Origin: Plasmodiophora brassicae
Lineage: Eukaryota; Endomyxa; Phytomyxea; Plasmodiophorida; Plasmodiophoridae
Direction of reading: 5' to 3'
Assembly (NCBI GenBank): GCA_039704465.1
Contig: JASFAU010000017.1
Span: 186,001 to 250,000, forward strand
DNA length: 64,000 nt
The position numbers and the translations under genes were made by a program. The notes below the pieces were generated by a model that worked only from the letters and a program-made list of their open reading frames with translations, had not been told where the DNA came from and searched no databases. Shown piece by piece: positions 53,617 to 64,000 of this stretch. Position 1 is the first letter of the stretch. Each line of letters opens with the position of its first letter.

Positions 53617-54861
53617 TCACGCCGCCTGCGAGCCGTCGTTTAGGAATTCCAATGCGCGCGCGAAGACCACCTCCGCCGACAGCGCCGTTGCCTGTCGCGT
53701 CGGTTCATGGCGGACCGGGATCGTGACGACGCAGTGAGACCTACTTTCGAGGGCAGGACGTCGTTCGGCAGGGGATCGCGACCCGTCCTGCTGGACAGCA
53801 GGCGCTCCCGCGAACAGCAGAGAATCGAGGCGCACATCGACGCGAGGCACTGCTCGCTGCTCAGGAGGATGACGCGCTCCCAGATCGTCAGCATCGATCC
53901 CTTGATGCGGGCGGATCGAAAGTACGATTCGCACCAGGACGTGATCATGCCCGCCAACTCACTTCCAGCAGGCCATCTGATGTCACGTGGTCAGCCAGTG
54001 CAGGCAGGAAGCATTCGCGTCCGATGGTACAGAGCCGCCAGGTGTCGATCGAGGTCGGGATCGCGCTTGCCGATGATGCTCCTCGTTCTGGTCACGACGC
54101 GGCCGGGGTCGATCCGCATCATGCGCCGGACGTGCTCGCGGTAGATCGCATACACGAACGCGGTGTGTTCGGGCCCAGGAAACATCTGCACGAGAATGTC
54201 GACGACGACGGGCCGCAGAGGGACATGTGTTTCCCCGAGCGACTGGTACGCGAATTCAATCACGCCGCCCAGGACACCTGGGATCGGGCTCGCCCCCGAT
54301 CCCAGGATGCGCTCCGCCTCCTCCAGATCCGTCCATCGCTCCCTGATCTGGTCGTTCATGAACGACCACAGCTCTCGCCGCTCGGGGTACACCCCCAGGA
54401 CGACGCACCAGACCGGCAGGCGCAGCTCGCTCGGCACCGCCTCCGCCGACCGCCCGACGATCGCCGTGACGCGCCCCACATCTGTAACAATCCCGGAATA
54501 AGAACGCGATCCACGAATCCGCATCTTGCGCTGCAGTTCCCGCTGTGCCGTGCAGCCAACGACCGCAGTGCAGTGCAGTGCCGTGCAGTGCCGGGCCGTG
54601 CTGTGCAGTTGCAGTGCCGTGCCGTGCCGTGCCGTGCAGTTCACTGTCGCGCCATGCAGTGCAGTGCAGTCCCCACTGCGGCCGTGGGCAGCATCCGCCC
54701 CAGCGAGAACCGTAGCGCAAACGGTGCAGGCCGCGGTGACGCTCGGTACCGATTCGGTCGGGGCCGAGGGCGGCGTCGAGGGCGGCGCGCGCCTCGTGGC
54801 GCTTGCGGACGCCGCCCAGGGCGCTGTAGTAGGCGGCCCTGAAGTTCGCGCTGCGCGGCAT
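53617..54861 (-). CDS. TBC1D7: TBC1D7, third subunit of the TSC complex
   Basis: The start MPRSANFRAAYYSALGGVR and the segment LDAALGPDRIGTE parallel human TBC1D7's N-terminus. SELRLPVWCVVLGVYPERRE is its TBC entry motif. SIIGKRDPDLDRHLAALYHR and SWCESYFRSARIKGSMLTIW then CASILCCSRERLL complete the TBC fold. No IxxDxxR arginine finger is seen, as in TBC1D7, so it is probably not an active GAP. A 56-nt intron near 53745-53800 links the final exon ending FARALEFLNDGSQAA. The first intron region (about 54505-54715) is unusually long and filled with 'cagtgc/ccgtgc' repeats. It implies TSC-Rheb-TOR regulation. Confidence 0.75.
54535..54675. repeat. Low-complexity 'cagtgc/ccgtgc' array inside a TBC1D7 intron
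   Basis: About twenty 5-6-base units of 'gcagt' and 'gccgt' over ~140 bases. Minus-strand translation gives only His/Ala/Thr low complexity, and TBC1D7 homology breaks on both sides, so the array lies in intronic sequence. Confidence 0.85.
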
Positions 54862-55105
54862 CCCGGCGATCGCGCCGCCGACCCCGAATCCGTAATACGG
54901 CAGACCGACCGACGAACGCCGTCAGCGCCGCCCGGCGTCGGCAACCGACGGAAATGGATTTGTATTCGCCAAACGCAGTCGCGGCCCCGACTTATACGCG
55001 TCGGACGACGCAACATTGTCGATTGGGTTCATTGGCGGGCGGTCCCGACCGGAGCAACGTCGGTCGGCAGTTGACCAAAAAGCTATTTGCGCTGGCGTCG
55101 GCGAC

Positions 55106-58100
55106 ATGCCGTCGACGATTAAGCTTCGGGTCGTCGAGGCCCGCGACCTGCCCGTCATGGACCGCAAGAGCGGCTCAACGGACGCGTACGTGTCGATTTC
55201 GTTCGGCGAGCACACGGACAAGACATCGATCTGTCGGAAAACGTGAGCGCTCGCTGTCGATGGCGTCGCGAGAATCTGATCACCGACTGGGGCAGTTTGC
55301 ATCCGAAATGGGACCATTTGTTCAGGGTTGACGTCCCGGAAGACACGATCCTTCAGGTAGGCAACGCCAGGCAGTGATACGCCGTTCGTACTGAGCGCGG
55401 TATACGTGCAGGACGAGCCGGTTCGACTGACCGTTCTCGACAAGGATATCTATTCGTCAGACAACGCCATCGGGTCCGGTTGCCCTGTCCAACCAGCAAA
55501 GCGTCATCCTTGTTGATTGCAATTTGTGCCAGGGTCGTCATCCTGGATCTGAACTGCCTGCTGGTAGCTGCTCAAGAGCTGAAAGGGTGGTATCCCATCT
55601 TTGACACATTGCGAGGCGTTCGTGGATTCCTGTTCGTTCATGTCAAACTTCAGTTCTTCGGCGACGTTAATCGTGAGCGGCCGCCATCGCACCATGTCTT
55701 GTCCGACATGATACTAACGTGTGCATGTGCCATACCTGTAGCGTTTAAGAGCACGGCGGCTGGCGTCGCCTGTAAGTCACGTGCGCGGCCCGGTTCTACT
55801 CGGTTGCTGATGCGGTGCCGGCATGTCCAGTTTTCTCGTCCTCGGAACTGACGACTTCCGAATACGAGATTGTCCAAATCAACGGGTTCTGCGAGGAACT
55901 GATCATGGCGGACGACCCCGACTACCACTGGGCGGAATCGTTTCGGACGTCCCGGACCTCGAACGAATCGCGGATGCTCCTACTCCACCAGCTCGCTAGC
56001 ACGATACGACGGAACGTGGGGAGCAAAGCCCTCGAGATGGGAGGGAATGCCGTTCTAGCGTATCGCTTACAGGTACCCGGTCGATAGCTTGTCATGCGTT
56101 GTTCCGCTGACTCGGTGGTCAGTTTGACTTCGAAGGAGAAGGCGGTATCGTTGCCCGGGGGCTCGGAACAGCATGCACGGTGGAACGGCGTGTTCCTGAC
56201 ATGTCTGCTGTGGAACGGTCACCTCGGTTTGGCCCTTCCACAGATTTCCCGGACCCACGCTCGCCAACGGTTGCACTGTCGACGCAGGCAAGGACGTCGA
56301 CGTTACCGACGCCCATTCCGGCGTCGTTGGCGTATTCCAGCCCTGCCATTCTGGACGTCGACCTTGTGTCTCTGCTCAACCTGCAGAGGACGATCCTGAA
56401 AGGCGTCCAGCTGCTGACCATCTCGTACCTGCCAGACCGTTTCAACATGACGGTTGGCGGCGTTGTCTCCGCCCACTCGATCAAGTTGCTTGGGCACAAG
56501 AACACGGATCGTGAGTTCCGCGACAAATGGTCACCACACACAACGTCACTGCCTTTGCAGGGCGCCGGCTCTGACTCTGTTGTACAACGACAGGTGGCAG
56601 GAGGTCCGCAACGAAATTCGGGCGCATGCAAGGGCATTGCACTGCCATGTCGTCCTTGGGTATTCGGAGACGACCACGATCGTGGAAAGCGACGTCTGCA
56701 TCCTGTCGGCAATTGGGACGGCGGTCTGCTGCGACCTGAAGGCAGCGCCTGCTGATGCATCGGCTCGCAGTGTAACGACCGGCCGGCGTACGTAATGTCA
56801 CGCCTGCGTGCGTCAGTCCCCCGCGCTGATCGTTTCCGTAGGCCCAATTGGGTCTCTGTCCCCTCGGAAGCACTCTCGTAGGCGGGCCCCGTGCTCCGCC
56901 TGTCACACGACGTACAGTCGCGATTCGGCTCCATTCCGCATGAACCTACTGCCGTGTTCGACTTGCGGGCACCACCTGGTTCCCGACCTGCTGCTGGCCA
57001 CCATCAGGCCCGGTCGGGCGCATTTCGAAATGGTTGGCGGCCAGCAGCTGGTCGAGGCGCGCGTCGTGCGCTCGAAGAAGAAGTGCCAAGCGGAAGCAAA
57101 CGCGACACTGGTCTCCGAAATGCTCCCCTTCGTCGAGTTCGACCTGCACAGGCAGCTCATGTACAAGCTTCGTCTGCTGGGGATGAATGCCGCCTTCGGC
57201 TTACGTGTCCGGTTTCACATTGGCGACAACCTGGTTGTCGCTGTGGCCACTGCCACGGCAACGTTTCTTCCGGCGCTCCCCGCGCCACCAGCCCTGCGCA
57301 TCACCAGGACGACCTTCGCTGATGTCCAGGAAAGCGATTCGCAAGACCTTCTGATTGCTCTGAGCGAGGAGAACTGCGCCTATCATGCAGCACTTGCTGA
57401 AGACGTCGGGCAGCGCCGACGTCAGGCGGACGGTGCCTACCGAGAGGCAGACCTTTGGACCAGCGATGACGAAGGCAGCGAAGAGCCGAGCGCAGTCGGC
57501 GAAGATCCCATTAGGCAGACCGTCGTCCTCCAGATTGACGACGAGAACGACGAGGACGCCATGACTTCCCTGTAAGGGCGAGCCGTCCGTCGTGACGCGC
57601 GCTCTGATCGCGTGCGTGCACAGGTTGGATCCGTGTCCACCGGACGGGATCGTATTCACGAACACGGACTGGCTCGACGGCGACCCTGTCGCCGATATCG
57701 GGTCGTTGACCGCATTTCGCCGCATTCACTGTGATGCATCCGGCGTGCAGCTGAGCCATCAGCTGTCGTCCGCCTTCCACGACCTGTACGCGCGCCTCAC
57801 CTTTGCTGTTCGACAGTCACGGCCGCTGGCGATCGCCTGCATTCAACCCCGGATCACGATTACGGACGGCGATTGCATTGACCTAGTCGTCACTGCTCAA
57901 GTCGTGAAGATGGACAAGGCCCCAGATGCGAGATTCCCCAGCCGTCGCTGGCCTCGTCTGGTGCAATTCCCGGACGCGCCGTTGGACTGGCACGATACGT
58001 CCAGCGATTCGCAGGTGTCCATCACGGCGCTCGAAAGGCTGCCCGGCGCCAAGATCCTCAGCTACCTCGGGCGCGTCCACCTCCATTTCGTGAACGAACG

Positions 58101-58382
58101 CTGGATCACGAAGGACGAAAACGGGCTGGCGCGTTACGCCCACCAGTTCCTCGCCGAGGCCCATTCCGTTGTCCGGGCGAATGTTGCCGCCAGAGGTTCG
58201 GCACGCGTGCGAGCGCCCACGTCAACAGCTGATTGTTCGTCTTCCTAGGTGGGAACTGCCTGATCAGCTACAGCGTCGGCCAGTTCACAATCGAGCAGCC
58301 GCGCCGCGACCAGGTCTACTGCGTCATCACGGTATCCGGCGACGCCGTCCTTGTACAAAGGCATAAACCGGGCGTGTCGTGA
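55106..58382 (+). CDS. C2CD5: C2CD5 (CDP138) orthologue, C2-domain trafficking protein
   Basis: The N-terminal C2 domain has LRVVEARDLPVMDRKSGSTD and YVSISFGE (C2CD5 has 'LPVMDRASDLTDAFV'), then PKWDHLFRVDVPEDTI, VRLTVLDKDIYSSDNAIG and GWYPIFDTLRGVRG. The C2CD5-specific repeats follow: INGFCEELIMADDPDYHWAE and EMGGNAVLAY; RFNMTVGGVVSAHSIKLLGH; ALHCHVVLGYSETTTIVESD; SKKKCQAEANATLVSEMLPF and LMYKLRLLGMNAAFGLRV; VLQIDDENDEDAM; LPGAKILSYLGRVHLHFVNE; and the end GDAVLVQRHKPGVS. All parts are in order over many small exons. In animals it aids Ca2+-dependent vesicle fusion. It is divergent from TBC1D7 (about 245 bp apart). Confidence 0.9.
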
Positions 58383-58628
58383 AGCGTAGAGCGCTGTCCA
58401 ACAGCAGCCCCCGTCGGCTCATTCTGCCGGCCTCATCTGGCAGTACCCACTCGCGTTTATTGGAGCCATCGCAGCGTGTACAGTCGTGGACTGCAGCCGC
58501 ATCTCCGAAGTCCGCGACTTGACCTGCGTTACATGCTCCGTTGCTGGGCGGGACACCTTTGGCGGAGAGCGGGAGGAGCGCGCGGCTTGACACGCACTAC
58601 GCGTGGCGGTTGGCCGAGCGTCGGTCCG

Positions 58629-59799
58629 ATGACGAAAAAGCGTGATTCGTCGACGATCCCGAACGCCGATGGCGTTAGCGTCGCATGCGAGCCGGCCGGG
58701 AAGCGCGCCAAAGCGGCGGTGCCTGCGAAACCGCCCATGCGCATCCTACAGTGGAACGTCAATGGGCTTCGTGCGCTGGCTCTGGTGCGTATGTTGGTGA
58801 TGCGTCGGTGGAGAACGGAGCTGATAATGGCGGTGTAGAAAGGTACGACGCTGAAGGACGTGGTGGCGCGCGAGGACCCCGATGTGATCTGCCTCAGCGA
58901 AGTCAAGTGTCGGGAGGCGGACAATCCGTTGAAGCTGCCTGGGTATACGTGCTTCTTCCACGAATCTAAGCTGAAGAAAGGCGGTTACGCCGGCATCGCG
59001 TTCGTCAGGCTGGTGTCCTTGCTGGACGGTTTAATCACTGACAGGTGGCGATGGCCAGAATGTACTCAAAGTCCAAGCCGCTGGATGTCATCCGGGGTAT
59101 AGGCGTCGCGGATGATGAAGGGCGGGCGGTTGCTATCGAACTCGAGAAGCTGTGCGTCATGTGCATTTACGTCCCGAGTCAGTCTCCGCGTTGAAGTGAT
59201 GCATCTGCTGTTACTGACTCGCGTCTCGTTCAGATTCCGGCTCGAAACTGGACCGACTCGGCTATCGAACGACGACATGGGACAAGCGCTTACGGGAATT
59301 CGTAGCAGAGCTGTCCGCCGATAAGAAGAAGCCCATTGCTCTGGTCGGCGATCTCAACGTCGCCCACCTGGATATCGATATCCACGACCCGATTCGAAAC
59401 AGGTTCCTGGTGACTTGATGTCGTTATGTTTCGTTGCTGATTGCGCTAGTCTACCCAGGAACAAGAGTGCCGGGTTCTGCGACAGTGAACGGGAGAACTT
59501 CTCGCTGCTGCTGAAGGAATGCAACCTCGTTGATGTGTGGCGTCACAAGTATCCTCATGCGACGGTCGAAGGATACACCTACTAGTGGGAATCGTTCATT
59601 ACTGTGATCATCAAGCATCCAATCTATTAACGCGTGCGTTCCTAGTTCACACAGGTTCAACATGCGCGCGAAGCAGAAGGGATGGCGCCTGGATTATGTG
59701 CTTCTATCAGATCAGATCATCGATGCAGTATCCGAGATCAGGGTCCTGCAAGAAACCGGCAGCGACCATTTGCCCCTTGTGGTCGACCTCAGCTTCTGA
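58629..59799 (+). CDS. APEX1: AP endonuclease (ExoIII/APEX1 family)
   Basis: A basic N-terminus (EPAGKRAKAAVPAKPP) precedes MRILQWNVNGLRAL. Then DPDVICLSEVKCREADNPLK (metal-binding Glu in 'LQETK'-like position, here LSEVK), GYTCFFHESKLKKGGYAGIA, LCVMCIYVP, LGYRTTTWDKRLREFVAELS, KKPIALVGDLNVAHLDIDIH (GDxN box), AGFCDSERENFSLLL, YPHATVEGYTY and GWRLDYVLLSDQ, ending GSDHLPLVVDLSF (catalytic His). At least five short introns are needed, e.g. about 58783-58839 and 59402-59456. Complete base-excision-repair enzyme. Gln-to-Ser in the LQE motif is a mild deviation. Confidence 0.9.
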
Positions 59800-60688
59800 T
59801 CGTATCACCTCATTGTAAACTGTTTCCAGCTCGATGCCTATGGAATGTAGTGGCCGGGACGTGGGTTCACGTACGTCGATGGGGCATCCATGTTTAGGCA
59901 GGCCATGGCAGAACATGCACGCATACTGCTGTGAGGTTTCCAAGGATTGCAGGAAGCGATAATGGTCATGCACGATGGCCACTGTGATACGGACCATCTA
60001 TGCAACCTCTACGCCCATAACGATGGTACTACTGAACGTGTCGTGGTCGAGGGCTAGAGGCTGGCCGCGAGCATAACCGTGGAGCGACCCATTCAAGGAT
60101 CACGGTGGTTGCCCTCTCGTCCTTCGGTGATACCCCGGCCGCGTCAAACGCTCCGACGAGGGCCACGCTCGTCAGTTGACGTCTCTGCATCGCATGGACG
60201 CTAATTCCAGACCCGGCAAGGTCGCTGGTTCGTCGAGTTTGCGACGTCGTCTTCTGGTTCAAATGATTGTGCGCTCCACCAGGAATATGCCAGGAAACAA
60301 CCAGACTGTTCCGTCAGAATGTTGGCGAGTTGTACGCTATCGCCCTTGTGGCGCTGCATGCGACGATATATGTATACACGTAGAATGTTCTCCCACCCAG
60401 CAATCCAGGTATCAGTGGTCAGGTACCTACGCTATCGGAGTATAACGTTTCTGCGGCGTTCAGCAAGGCCCTGTTTCGTGCACTCTGCTACAATCCCGAC
60501 TACCTAAATACGTCCTACATGCATGCTGTGGGAGGCCAGCAGCTGAGTCCCAGTGCACAACTACCTAAACTATAAATAGCGTGGTGCCGTCTGTGGAGTG
60601 TGGGCTGCACCGCGGCTCCCCGGAGTTGCGGGGCTGCGTGCGATTCGGAACCAAGTCCGGAATCATTTGGAACTGACGGCAGACGTTG
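59800..60688. other. Intergenic stretch with no supported gene
   Basis: AT-richer than its surroundings, with only short frames. Nothing recognised. It separates the second conserved-gene island from the secreted nucleotidyltransferase gene and presumably holds that gene's promoter. Confidence 0.4.
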
Positions 60689-62755
60689 ATGACGATGACT
60701 GGACGCTGTCTGGTTCGCGTGGTTGTGCTTTCCGTCATGTTGGCTGCTGCGAGCGCAGGCCCCAAGGGACGTAGGAAGATGAAAGGCGCGCCTTCGTCCT
60801 CCTCCGACCACGCGGCGACGAAGCTGGAACGTGCGAACGACCGTATCGACAAGGCAGTATTGGCCGTTTCTGAAACAGTCGATGAGCTTGACCTGAATCC
60901 GTATTTCTTCGATTCCATGTCCGACATTGGATTCGTGGAAAGTACTGCAGGCGGGACCGTTATCGAACTAGTCGGCGACGACACAACGTTCTGGCGATGG
61001 ATGCGCATTTATCGACTGTATCGTTCCATAATCCGCCTGTCTGTTGCCATCCAATGCATTATCGATGCAATTGCCGGAGGTTCGTCGGCTGATCACATGG
61101 CCGTCTATCTGTCATATGAAGAACGTACTACGGAGGATCTGTGGAAGCAAGTTCAAAACCTCGCCATGAACTCCGCGTACAATGGTCCAAGTCCAAACAA
61201 CATAGCGGGCATAACGGCTTCAGCGACCAAGACGCGGGCAACGGTGTTGTACGAGGCATCGAGCAAGTTCGCGTTCGATCTCGCGAGAATGAATGAGGAG
61301 ATGGGCGAGAGTCATGGAGCACTTAAAGTTCTTCAGAGTGCATACGGCGACGAGCTTTCTGTGCGATGGACGGAAAATTCACCATTGCCTGGTCGGGAGC
61401 CTTTAGTCGACGGACGTTTCACCAGCAAACACCTTCTCCATTGGTTGTCCCTAATCGAGGGGATACAAACCTGCCTGACGAGGTTGACATCGTCACTCAA
61501 GGAAGCAGAGCGTCGGGCTTCTCAAGCGGAGAGAATCGCGTCCCAAGTTGATGAGGATCAAAAGGCAGACCAAGATCCGCACTGGGAGGACCTATTCGCC
61601 GTCTTGGAAAGGATCGAGGGTACGGCCGCGGCACCGACGTCCACGACGTCGTCGCGATCGAAGAAGACGAAGGCACGCCGAAAGAAGAAGCAGGGCGTTC
61701 CGTCGACATCATCGGATCACGACAGCGAGGCGGCAGACTCGATCCCTCCCTCGTTGCCACACACTGCAACGGGAAATGTCGGCTCTCTGTACGATGTTTC
61801 ATCCTACCTGGTTGGCGACGTTCTTCCTCGACCTTGGGAGGACTCTGCTCTAGACCTCGGGTACGAAATGAATGTGTTTGTTCACAGCATCAACAACGAG
61901 TTGCAGAACATGCTCCAGCTGCTAGCCGGTTGTCTCTCGGCCATAACCGACAGAATCAGAGCGGTTGCACCGTCGGCGACATTCGCCGTTGTCGGCTCCG
62001 CAGGCAAAGGGATGAACTTGCCGCTCCCCCACTCTGATCTTGACATATTAGCCACACTGACGAGCGACGAACTGGCACAGTTTGAAGACAATGAGCGCGA
62101 ACTGGTGTTGCCTTTGCGAACGAACGCTCGTGGTATGCAGGTCCTTCAAATGCCGGCGTTCCCGTTGCCGAATGGCGACGCTACAATCAAAGTGGACCTT
62201 GTTCCAGTTTCCGACAAGTCCAGCGGTTCTTTGCTCGATGTGGTCGCTGTACGACGCCGACCTGACTACCACCGTACCCGCGCCATGGTCCTATATTTGA
62301 AAGCGTTTCTTCGCGTCAAATCGTCAATGGTCGATCCTCTGCTGTCAAGCCCGGGGGTCGGTGGCATGTCTTCGTACTTGCTTCAGGTCCTCGTAATCGC
62401 CTACGTTGACAGTGTCCCAGATACGTGTGCGAATGGGGACCTGCGCTTTTGCATTGTCGGTTTCTTCGGTTACTACGGCAAGTACTTCGACTTCGCCAAC
62501 TATTGCATTGATGTGACGAGCAGCGACAACCGTTTCCCGCCCAAGTCGACGTTCACCGGACCCCACTTCACGTTCAGCAGCGTGTGCGCCGTCGACCCGC
62601 ACGACCCCACGAACAACCTCGGCGAGATGACCTATCGTATCAGTTTGATTCGCAAAGTTTTCGGCGCCGCCTACGACGACTTAACGCTCAACGATGTCAC
62701 GCTTTTGTCCTTGTTCCCAGCTCCAGTAACGCTGTCCGGCAATCCGTTGTTCTAA
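60689..62755 (+). CDS. Signal-peptide-bearing Trf4/TUTase-like nucleotidyltransferase
   Basis: Single exon, 688 aa. The N-terminus is a classical signal peptide (LVRVVVLSVMLAAASAG) followed by a basic/Ser stretch. Residues ~35-300 are helical with no known domain and end in a Lys-rich linker (KKTKARRKKKQG). The catalytic region starts about residue 370: FVHSINNELQNM, VVGSAGKGMNLPLPHSDLDI (GS motif and first two Asp) and ATIKVDLVPVSD (third Asp). The PAP-associated part follows: GVGGMSSYLLQVLVIAYVDS, FFGYYGKYFDFANYCIDV and DPTNNLGEMTYRISLIRKVF. All catalytic residues are present. Such enzymes add A or U to RNA 3' ends in nucleus or cytosol; secretory targeting is unexpected. The first in-frame ATG is 60689. 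Confidence 0.8.
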   Translation: MTMTGRCLVRVVVLSVMLAAASAGPKGRRKMKGAPSSSSDHAATKLERANDRIDKAVLAVSETVDELDLNPYFFDSMSDIGFVESTAGGTVIELVGDDTTFWRWMRIYRLYRSIIRLSVAIQCIIDAIAGGSSADHMAVYLSYEERTTEDLWKQVQNLAMNSAYNGPSPNNIAGITASATKTRATVLYEASSKFAFDLARMNEEMGESHGALKVLQSAYGDELSVRWTENSPLPGREPLVDGRFTSKHLLHWLSLIEGIQTCLTRLTSSLKEAERRASQAERIASQVDEDQKADQDPHWEDLFAVLERIEGTAAAPTSTTSSRSKKTKARRKKKQGVPSTSSDHDSEAADSIPPSLPHTATGNVGSLYDVSSYLVGDVLPRPWEDSALDLGYEMNVFVHSINNELQNMLQLLAGCLSAITDRIRAVAPSATFAVVGSAGKGMNLPLPHSDLDILATLTSDELAQFEDNERELVLPLRTNARGMQVLQMPAFPLPNGDATIKVDLVPVSDKSSGSLLDVVAVRRRPDYHRTRAMVLYLKAFLRVKSSMVDPLLSSPGVGGMSSYLLQVLVIAYVDSVPDTCANGDLRFCIVGFFGYYGKYFDFANYCIDVTSSDNRFPPKSTFTGPHFTFSSVCAVDPHDPTNNLGEMTYRISLIRKVFGAAYDDLTLNDVTLLSLFPAPVTLSGNPLF

Positions 62756-63371
62756 TGAATACGCCCAGCTGATGATCTGCAGTGACACGTGGCAGAGCTG
62801 GACTTCACATTGGCGTAGAGATAGGGCGCGGCGGATACGGTCGGCCCGGCATGAATATGCATTGGGCTGGCTCAGGAAGTGATGACTGCGACATCACCGC
62901 TCAAGTCCGACACGAGGTGGTCACATTCCCTTTATGTTGCAGCCTAGCAGCCGTCCACTCTGGCTAGCCAGGTCGTCGAGCGCGCATGGGTTGAACAACC
63001 ACTTTCCCGACAAATACGAAACCAGGGTCTGATGGAACGTCGCCCATGTTTCTTCGGTCCCTGCGATGGCCTCCCCCATACGATTTCTCGTAATTCTCAC
63101 ACACGCGAAAGCTAGCAAATGGTCATGGAGGGTCACCTAGTTATGTGTTTCTGTCAGGCCGGTAGGCCATCGACTCCCACCGTGTGTGCCAAGGAATATA
63201 CCTACTGCATGTGATAGTGCGGAATCGACCGATGGAACAGGGGGCTTCGGTTACCTTTCGCCTCAGACATAGCATGGCACCGGCCCTGTTACCTGCTCAG
63301 CGCGACCAGGACGCAAGGCTGGAATCGCAATTGTATTGCAGTGAGCAGGGATGGTTGGGAGACGCAGCGGA
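62756..63371. other. Intergenic stretch with no supported gene
   Basis: Frames here are short and unlike proteins. No repeats noticed. Confidence 0.4.
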
Positions 63372-64000
63372 TCAGAAGTGTGTAGGAGCGACCAGATCCT
63401 GCAACGCAAGGATCACCTGAGATTGCAGAATATGGTAATGGTCGAAGGCCAGCGGCACGGCGATGGTGTCCTCGCGAGCGATGTTGACGCCAGTGTCAGT
63501 GGTCTCCGTGAACGTGTCGCTGCCGAAGTTCGGAGGCGCCTGCCCACGAACGTACGCGCTCAACGAGTGTACCGGGAACCAGGCGACCTTCTTGGCGTCA
63601 TCTGCCGCCTTCGGTTTCGCCTTGTCCATGTCAACGACGCCACTGATGAACACGAACGTGGCGGTGTATCCACGAGGATCGCGTTCGGCGCTGGCGCTGT
63701 ACCCGAGCGGTGTCAGGTCCAGTCCGGTCAATGACGTTTCTTCCTCTAATTCGCGGTGGGCGGCCTGTATCGCGGATTCCCCATCCTTGACGTCCAGGAA
63801 CCCACCGGGGAATGCCCTGCACCCCAGCCAGATGTCATATCACTGCCATGTCAGCACATACACATGTTCCCTGCCTACCAGTAGTTCTTGTACGGATAGT
63901 TGCCACGCTGAATGAGAAGAATGTGAGGGACGTCGTTCTTCAACCCAATGATGCAGATGTCAGCGGTCAGTTGGGCCATGGCGTAGTCGTATCGGTACTT
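63372..64000 (-). CDS. Nudix hydrolase, 5'-truncated by the window end
   Basis: From the edge the minus strand reads YDYAMAQLTADICIIG and HILLIQRGNYPYKNYW. A ~61-nt intron (gtaggc...gtgcag, about 63812-63872) follows, then AFPGGFLDVKDGESAIQAAH and RELEEETSLTGLDL, i.e. the Nudix box G-x5-E-x7-REUxEE. The domain ends TATFVFISGV, and the protein continues to a stop at 63372. The 'LLIQRG ... WAFPGGF' form resembles ADP-ribose/NADH-type Nudix enzymes. Only the first few residues should be missing. Confidence 0.85.

Overview
The window is nuclear DNA from a GC-rich, flagellum-bearing unicellular eukaryote. Spliceosomal introns are everywhere and unusually uniform: nearly every one I could place by protein continuity is 47-65 nt, GT...AG. 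IFT22 and a KIF12-type kinesin imply a cilium. SS18, TBC1D7, C2CD5 and a chitinase with hevein-type (CBM18) modules point towards the opisthokonts, perhaps the chytrid or early-fungal side. That placement is inference. Genes are reconstructed from adjacent exons in different frames, so spans are gene extents, with introns given where they can be fixed.

Layout. 0-2.8 kb: an unrecognised 5'-truncated gene, a broken copy of part of a receptor gene and a small coiled-coil protein. 2.8-8.0 kb: a TLC-domain membrane protein, an unrecognised protein and a family-3 GPCR with two tandem PstS-like binding modules. 8.0-13.0 kb: repeat-rich, with a LINE-like reverse transcriptase between two inverted composite tandem-repeat arrays. 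13.1-14.7 kb: a secreted ankyrin protein with a SKP1/POZ-like N-domain. 15.6-23.1 kb: a compact housekeeping island (DENN protein, epsin-like ENTH adaptor, KIF12-like kinesin, IFT22, WDR4/TRM82) with gaps as small as 28-37 bp. 23.1-30.8 kb: an accessory stretch with diverged fold-back duplications, a frameshifted ankyrin paralogue, and recombinase-like and pogo-like remnants. 30.8-39.4 kb: PRP16/DHX38 (11 introns placed), a GH18 chitinase with eight CBM18 modules, and GAPDH with a 13-nt microexon. 39.6-47.6 kb: a putative GPI-anchored protein, two secreted ankyrin proteins, an ankyrin relic and Ty3/Gypsy remnants. 48.1-59.8 kb: a second dense island (SS18, cyclin-fold-like protein, ACOT9-like thioesterase, SET, ARID, coiled-coil membrane protein, TBC1D7, C2CD5, APEX1). 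60.7-62.8 kb: a Trf4/TUTase-like nucleotidyltransferase that begins with a signal peptide. The right edge holds a truncated Nudix gene.

The most unusual theme is a set of proteins from normally cytosolic or nuclear families (ankyrin, SKP1/POZ, terminal nucleotidyltransferase) that each carry an N-terminal signal peptide and sit in or beside transposon-rich DNA. That is how a secreted effector repertoire of a parasite or predator would look, but the function is inferred. The conserved genes occupy transposon-poor islands and cover vesicle traffic (DENN, ENTH, C2CD5), TSC/TOR signalling (TBC1D7), cilia (IFT22, KIF12), RNA processing (PRP16, WDR4), chromatin (SS18, ARID, SET) and central metabolism (GAPDH, thioesterase).
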